Source: Phyllostachys edulis | Taxonomy: Eukaryota; Streptophyta; Magnoliopsida; Poales; Poaceae | Length of the DNA: 64,000 nucleotides | Assembly: GCA_036346405.1 (NCBI GenBank) | Contig: CM070546.1 | Coordinates: 103,360,826-103,424,825 of the forward strand | Direction of reading: 5' to 3' | Part shown: in pieces, positions 58,431 through 64,000 of the stretch | Layout: every line of letters starts with the position of its first letter | How positions within the stretch are numbered: the stretch's first letter is position 1 | Notes under the pieces: model-generated | What the model was told of the DNA's origin: nothing | What the model saw: only the letters and a program-made list of their open reading frames with translations | Databases searched by the model: none | Position numbers and translations under genes: made by a program

Positions 58431-60656
58431 CATGGTTATTAAAGTGTCCTTGAAGCGTCGCACGTTTAAGCGGTAAGGCGGTCAAGTGGGGCGGGGTTCG
58501 CCATGGCCTCGCCTTACCGGACATGCCTATGGCGTCTGCCTTGTAGGCAAGGTGTTGCTTAGGCGGTGTATGTCATCGGGGACGGCTAAGGCGCACGCCA
58601 TAGGCATGGGCTAAGCGGGAAACGAAATCTAGGCGGGAGAGTGACAAATAGAGAGCGGGCACAACAAAGAAGTCAGCTGAAGAGAGAAGGAGCCACCAGC
58701 CACCCCCATCCCCATCTCGCTCCGGGCGCTGTCATGATCAAGAGCAGCCTCCGCCTCCTCTCGCCGACTCTCACGCGTGGCATTGCCCTCAAGACTCTCC
58801 GCCAGACCTCCCCACCTCCATCCCCGTCGCGGCATTGCCGGTCGCCGGCTTTAGTCGCCCTCTCCAGCTATGCTCTCTCCTCTCTTGTCATCTCCTCCCG
58901 CCACCCCTCTCTTCTTCTTGCCGCCCCTCGCTTTGATCTTGTTCTCCCATCCCTCTTTGTCTTCTTCTCACCGCCCTGCTCAGCTCTCTGCCTCTCTGCT
59001 CTCCCTAATTTACTACCAGACTCTGATATAATTACTACTTGTTGGACATGAATAAACTGATCCATTCCCCTCTGCTCTGCTCTGTTAATGCTTGCTCTAA
59101 TTGCTATTCATGCTCTTTAATGCAGAAGCACAACCAAAATGGTAACTGTAAATGTTGCAACCTCCGAGACCGAGGCCGCGTGTGATCCAATAACTGATCC
59201 AAAACAAAAGGCAAAGTCTAATGATATAGGATAGAAGTATAGCTTTTGGCCAGTAATTGACAACCGAGATTTGGTGCAATGTTCACTTTGTGACGGGAAG
59301 GTTTCTGGATATATGAAGGAATCAAAAGATTCAAGGAGCATCGTGTGGGTGGGTTTGGAGATGTTAAAAAATGTGCCAGGACTACAACCGCAATCATGAA
59401 AGATATGCGAGAGGCTTTGTGAAAGAACAAGAGGGGCAGACCACTCTACCCAGATGATGATGATGGAGAAGATGAAGATGTGAGTGTGATAGCAACTGAC
59501 AAGGAGTCGCAAGCCTCTGTTGTGCAACCAAGTTCTAGGACAGCCGTCAAAAGAAGGCAACTCGCCCTTCAATTCATGGTTCCAACACCAAAGAAGGCAA
59601 AGGAGACAAGTCCATTAGTGATCCGACCAACACCTGCAAAGGTTGTAGAGCAAAGACATTGAATGATTTGGTCTATGTTGCATACAACCGTAAGATGACA
59701 AGTAGGTTTCAAAAGCGGTGTGAGGAAGGGGGCAAAAGCTATAACCCTTTGGTTTGAATGGGTTAACCCATTGGTTGAACCACATGTCAAGGTGGTCGCG
59801 GTTGTGAGTGTGACCTTACATGGAACCATGTTGACGAAGTTGTTGGTGTGTCACGCAAGCTTCGAGGTCGCAATGTTCCCAAGAGAGCTAATGGCGACAA
59901 TGACCTACGCTTGGCGTGTAAGATCTACGCCAAGGGTTGTTGAAGAAGATGAGTCACACTCGGATTCGAGCAATGAAGAAGAGGAAGAAGAGGTCGTGCT
60001 TGATGATGACGATGTGGATGGTTATTGCGAAGATCCAACCAATGCTATCGAAGATGGTGATGAAGAGAACATGGGTGCTACCACCAATTTAGATGAGTTC
60101 GAGATGGATAACTTTTGACTTTTGAGAGATGAGAGAGTTGGACTTATGTTATTGTTATGGACTTATGTTATGCTAGTAGACTTATTTTATTCTTGTGGAC
60201 TCATGTTGGTTATGTCGTGCTTGTTATGTTGCTCATTATTCATATAATCGTATATTTAATTCTCAGTTTTTACTTCATTGTTGTCCCATTTTCATGTAGC
60301 TTGTTGCTTGGGAGAAGGGAAGACAGGAGAGATTATCAACAAAGTATGTTACTCAATCCATATTTACTCAATTAATTGGAATATGAATTATTGTAATGTA
60401 TTGTAACAAGCTACATGTTGGAACTTGCAAGGGAGATGGGTGCTACATGGGAGGAACAATTGGAAAGACGATGGGTGCTACATGGGCTCAAGAACCAGCA
60501 ACATCAAGGTATGCATGTGCTACTAATTGCTGATTTAATTTGCTACCATACTAGGTTAGAATGTGTGTATGGCGTCACTCGTCGGGCGCCTTAAGCGCTT
60601 TGGTGGTAAGAAGGTAGTGACTCGCCTCGCCTCGCCTTATTGCTTTAATAACCATG
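58431..60656 (+). mobile_element. hAT element, internally deleted
   Basis: ACTACGCT (58423-58430) and ACTGCGCT (60657-60664) form an 8-bp TSD with one mismatch. The ends are inverted: CATGGTTATTAAAG on the left and its complement ctttaataaccatg on the right. A GC-rich 5' block (58640-59000) precedes the coding remnants. Subterminal stretches are rich in gcctcgcc/ggcgaggc words. Confidence 0.8.
59180..60117 (+). pseudogene. hAT transposase remnant: BED zinc finger plus C-terminal tail
   Basis: Fragments YSFWPVIDNRDLVQCSLCDG, then RFKEHRVGGFGDVKKCARTT and IMKDMREAL, give the BED finger (C..C...H...C-type). NKRGRPLYPDDDDGEDEDVS follows. The catalytic hAT core and dimerisation domain are missing. 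After a jump, LNDLVYVAYNRKMTSRFQKR and an acidic tail (VVEEDESHSDSSNEEEEEEV to LDEFEMDNF, ending at 60117) match the usual C-terminus. Stops and frameshifts are present. Confidence 0.75.
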
Positions 60657-60664
60657 ACTGCGCT

Positions 60665-61751
60665 AATACAATAAAAAAACTCATTCTAACAATGAACACA
60701 AAGCAAAATAAATATTAAATAATAATAAGACAAAATACAAAAAGATAAGAAGTCGTTCAGAAGCATTTAGGAGAATAAGGAAAGCTTAGGTATTTGAATA
60801 AGCGAGGTTATAGTTTTTACTAACAAAATAACCCAGCACCAATAAAGCAACATAAGAAATACTTTTAATAGGTAATACAATCTGTCACAATTTAGGACCA
60901 TTATATGAAGACAAAATATCAACCATCAAGAAAAATTCCTTAATGTTTAAGGAGTAAGGACATGCGTGGTGTTAAGTGTTCACTTGTGTAATGTGTTTAG
61001 ATTTTTAAGACATACAAAAATTTCAGGTGGAAACTTCACATTTGTAATCCATGCTGTTTATGTGCAGCATCCTGTAGATTTTGAAGTCTTCAAATCCTTT
61101 TTCTGTTGCCTGTATCCTTTGGAGTTCTATGATATCAGGTTTTGGCATCCTCGAAATCTGATTTTCAATGCGGAACTATCAATGTATAGCTTCAGTTGCT
61201 CAAATATATCACTCCAACTGACCATGATGATTAAGACACATCTACACAAGCATTCAGAGCTCTCAGTCTTCAATAAACATCAACAGAAGAATCTGAAAGA
61301 TTCTATAAAAGGTCAAACAACATGAGAAACAAATCGATTTCCTGATCAAACCATCTATATTAGGCAAAACAAAATCAGTGGCATATTGAGATTGGATAGT
61401 TTTGGGGGAACTGTGTTCAGATTGGATATTGCCACGCCACACCAAAATAAATGTTGACCAATCAAGCTTTTATTTTTCCTTTTTTCTTTGGAACCACAAC
61501 TGCTCTGCCAGGATAACTCTATGTCTCTACAACAAATCTAAACACATGTTCAACACTCTAGAAAGTCAAATTTTGTATCAGGACTATAATCACGTAGAGT
61601 GCAAAAAACTGACTGTTGTAAACAAAAGATGTGGCAAATAAATGTAATTGCAAGTCTGCAACACATTAAAAAAAGCACAATTTTCCATGTAATACAAAGT
61701 CAACTGTCAAGTGTGTGTCCAATCAATATAACAGCAAAACCCAACCTAACT
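60665..61751. other. No feature recognised
   Basis: AT-rich DNA between the hAT and the small LTR element. It may be part of a long Pur-alpha intron. No exon with PUR-repeat coding was found on the minus strand. Confidence 0.4.
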
Positions 61752-61756
61752 TGTAT

Positions 61757-62227
61757 TGTCATGTGCTGAAATTATTATTCACGTGCGTGAACAGTACCAC
61801 AGGTAATGTAGCATTGGGATTAGGAAGAGATTGCCTTCCTCAATAAGAATATCTATTTCTCTAAATAGTTAATCAGTTTCCTTGTATAGGGATTAGTTAA
61901 TTGGAAAGGTTATCTATTATTTAGAAAGATTATTTATTAGTTAGGAATGTCATCTATTAGTTAGGAAGGTATTCGTTAGGAAGGTCGTCATTTAGATTGA
62001 TTTTATCCATAATTGTTAGAAGAGTCCTCTATATAGGGTCTATTGTAATCGTTGGCATGAAACAATAATATAAATTAGTCTTAAGGCTCTCAAGTCCCTC
62101 TCCCTAATCTAGATCCTTTCTACCCCAGCAAGGCACTCTCTCCTCTAAGCGTCGATCTACCTCTAATCGTCGTTGTCGGTCTCCTTTCCACGGTGTTTAT
62201 CCCTTGTAATATACTAGGTACATTACA
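61757..62227 (+). repeat. 5' LTR of the small LTR element
   Basis: It pairs with 62984-63428, with shared blocks caataagaatatctatttc, ttatccataattgttagaag and ctagatcctttctaccccag. It is immediately followed by the primer-binding site. Confidence 0.9.
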
Positions 62228-62983
62228 ATTGGTATTAGAGCCACTCACTATGGCTTCCGATGTCGAGCGTCCTTTTGTTGCCTACTCTTTCATGGCGAAG
62301 GAGAAGACAGGCAGAGGAGATGAAGAAGGCAAGGCAGGTGCGGCATTGCTAGAGGCTGCAGCGGTGGAGGTACAACCATGAACGCCTTACGCCTTCTTCC
62401 AATGCGGGCGACACGGCCTTTTCAAGTGGCGCGCTATTTTTATACAGAGGCGACACGTGTCCCAAAGCGCACGCACATGGTGCATGCGGCAAGACATGAC
62501 AGCGCGGCGCTAGAGGAAGCGGTTGCAGAGTTACAACTGCCAACGGCGGCGCGGCCTCCACCTCCAAGGGCGGCAGAGTTTTCCTCGCCAGCGGTGACGC
62601 TGCACCCAACAGTAGTGGCAGCGACTACGTCGTGTCTAGCGGCGGCGACACATCAGGCGAAGGTGGCGGAGCACCAAGGCGCGACGGCGGCGTTGTAGCC
62701 TAGAGCTCCAGCAGTTGCAGAACCATCCAAGGCAACGCAGGAGGTTCCCATGGTGAAACCCTATCAAAGGGTAGGTTGGCACTTGGATAGGTATGATAGG
62801 TCACATCAACAGTCGGGCTTCCACTTCAAGCGTGTGGAGACAACAATCTTCAAGGCGTCAACATACTCTAGCATGACAGGAGCCGGAAGCGCTATACTTC
62901 GTTGACGTGGGGCTTCCAAGGGTTGTTGCCATGGCAGCTACCACAGCTCGAGGACGAGTTGCTTGTCGAGGAGCGGAGAAGTT

Positions 62984-63428
62984 GTCATGTGCTGGAATTA
63001 CTATTCACGTACGTGAAAGCATTGAGATTAGAAAGGGATTACCTTCCTCAATAAGAATATCTATTTCCCTAAATAGTTGATTAGTTTCTTTGTATATGGG
63101 TTATTTAATCACTTAATTGAAAAGATTATCTATTAGTTAGGAATGATATCTATTAGTTAGGAATGTCATCAATTAGTTAGGAAGGTCATCATTTAAATTA
63201 ATTTTATCCATAATTGTTAGAAGAGCCCTCTATATAAGAAGGTCTATTATAATCGTTGACACGAAGCAATTATATGAATTAGTCTCGATGCTCTCAAGTC
63301 CCTACCTAATCTAGATCCTTTCTACCCCAGCAAGGCGTCCTCTCCTCTAAGTGTCGTTCTACCTCTAACCGTCACCATCGGTCTCTTTTCCACGGTGTTT
63401 ATCCATTGTGATGTACTGGTACATTACA
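62984..63428 (+). repeat. 3' LTR of the small LTR element
   Basis: This is the partner of 61757-62227. It lacks about 26 bases near its left end (after cacgtacgtgaa) relative to the 5' copy. Confidence 0.9.
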
Positions 63429-63673
63429 TGTATCCTCTTGCATTTCCACCGAAGATTCAAGACTAATTCAATGCACTCACTAGTTATTGGTACACTCGGT
63501 AACTTTGAAAGAACAGAATGCTCTGCACAACGGAATATTGCCATAACAAGCCAACATGGGATGCTATTTTCGCTCAGCTGGCACCAGCTTCATTAATAGC
63601 TGGCAGTAGCAACCAGTAAAAGTGAAACAACCATAATAGGGGGAACCAAATCTGAGCAATACTTGACTAAGGG

Positions 63674-64000
63674 CATCTCCAATAGTTAGAGACAACCTTG
63701 TCTCTAATATATGCTACATCATCTATAGAGACAACATATCCAATAGATAGTCTCTAGCACACTCTCCAACATTTATATTTTATAATTTTCCTTTGAAACG
63801 AACCTACATGTCAACTAGAGTAGATTAATGTATCATGTCTTGTTTCACGTGCATGACAATCTCTTCAGGAAGAGACGATCTGTGCTATCTCTCCTCCCCT
63901 CGCTCCTCCACGTAGGATTTTATTAACGTGGCATAGCTAAGAGACGAAAATAAATACACTAATGGAATGCGAAGGTCCATTTTGGTCCTCTTTCTTCGGG
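63674..64000. mobile_element. MITE-like sequence at the right edge
   Basis: The start gggcatctccaatagttagagac is a common grass MITE-type end. An inverted, shorter match (gagacgaaaat...ctaatgga) occurs near 63930-63971. A TSD and exact right end could not be fixed, and the sequence runs to the window edge. Confidence 0.4.

Larger units (their letters stand above)
61757..63428 (+). mobile_element. Small, internally deleted LTR retrotransposon
   Basis: The 5' LTR is 61757-62227 and the 3' LTR is 62984-63428. Both begin TGTCATGTGCTG and end GGTACATTACA. A perfect TSD TGTAT lies at 61752-61756 and 63429-63433. The primer-binding site tggtattagag starts at 62230 and a purine-rich tract precedes the 3' LTR. 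The 756-bp interior has an ATG at 62250 (MASDVERPFV...) and GC-rich ORFs. Just before the 3' LTR it encodes PQLEDELLVEE, similar to the tail of gypsy chromovirus polyproteins. No pol domains remain. The LTRs differ by a 26-bp deletion and many substitutions, so the insertion is old. Confidence 0.85.

Noticed and set aside
1..64000. tRNA, rRNA, CRISPR array or organellar insert
   Set aside because: No cloverleaf, rRNA block, regularly spaced repeat-spacer array or organellar gene was recognised by eye. The Met-tRNA-like strings at 19962, 57247 and 62230 are primer-binding sites or look-alikes.

Overview
The window is plant nuclear DNA, most likely from a grass (Poaceae). The host genes have introns, codon use is mixed, and most of the sequence is nested transposable elements of types common in grasses: long gypsy-type LTRs, a Helitron ending in CTAG, PIF/Harbinger, hAT, MULE and Stowaway elements. 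I see no rRNA, tRNA, CRISPR array or bacterial-style operon.

Four host loci stand out. (1) A small three-exon gene at 18238-17041 (minus) encodes an 88-residue secreted precursor. Its C-terminus matches the CASPARIAN STRIP INTEGRITY FACTOR (CIF) sulfated-peptide family (DYG...PSP...KP.FK.IPN). (2) A DUF3615-like gene lies at 23461-24528 (plus) and appears partly decayed. (3) A single-exon CC-NBS-LRR gene of about 1,292 codons lies at 46428-42550 (minus), with one in-frame TGA in the LRR region. (4) The last three exons of a transcription factor Pur-alpha gene lie at 54889-54159 (minus). Its N-terminal exons are not visible in the remaining 9 kb, which holds several TEs.

Layout. 1-785: 3' LTR of an element lying off the left edge. 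787-2821: unassigned sequence with a GC-rich patch and a CA repeat. 2822-8298: long TGT...ACA element with a 5-bp TSD. 8299-12611: remnant gypsy element with an antisense Transposase_28-type pseudogene and a 3' LTR. 12709-16709: Helitron (minus). 17041-18505: CIF gene and its TATA box. 19790-20675: Copia LTR fragment and a truncated LINE. 23461-24528: DUF3615-like gene. 24974-31488: 6.5-kb MULE carrying both a plant mobile domain and a decayed transposase. 31560-32520: Copia fragment and a short R-gene fragment. 32688 to about 41563: two more long TGT...ACA elements, one nested inside the other. 41564-42096: duplicated flank and a Pur-alpha exon scrap. 42550-46428: NBS-LRR. 49980-53093: Harbinger element with a complete spliced transposase ORF. 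53287-53534: Stowaway. 54159-54889: Pur-alpha. 55605-58242, 58431-60656 and 61757-63428: Harbinger derivative, hAT derivative and small LTR element. 63674 to the end: MITE-like sequence.

The host genes do not form one pathway. The CIF gene is an endodermal barrier signal, the NBS-LRR is an immune receptor and Pur-alpha is a nucleic-acid-binding protein. Their arrangement is shaped by TE insertion and by a partial tandem duplication around the R gene. Element boundaries with matching TSDs are the firmest structural calls. Function calls for host proteins rest on recognised motifs, not on database searches.
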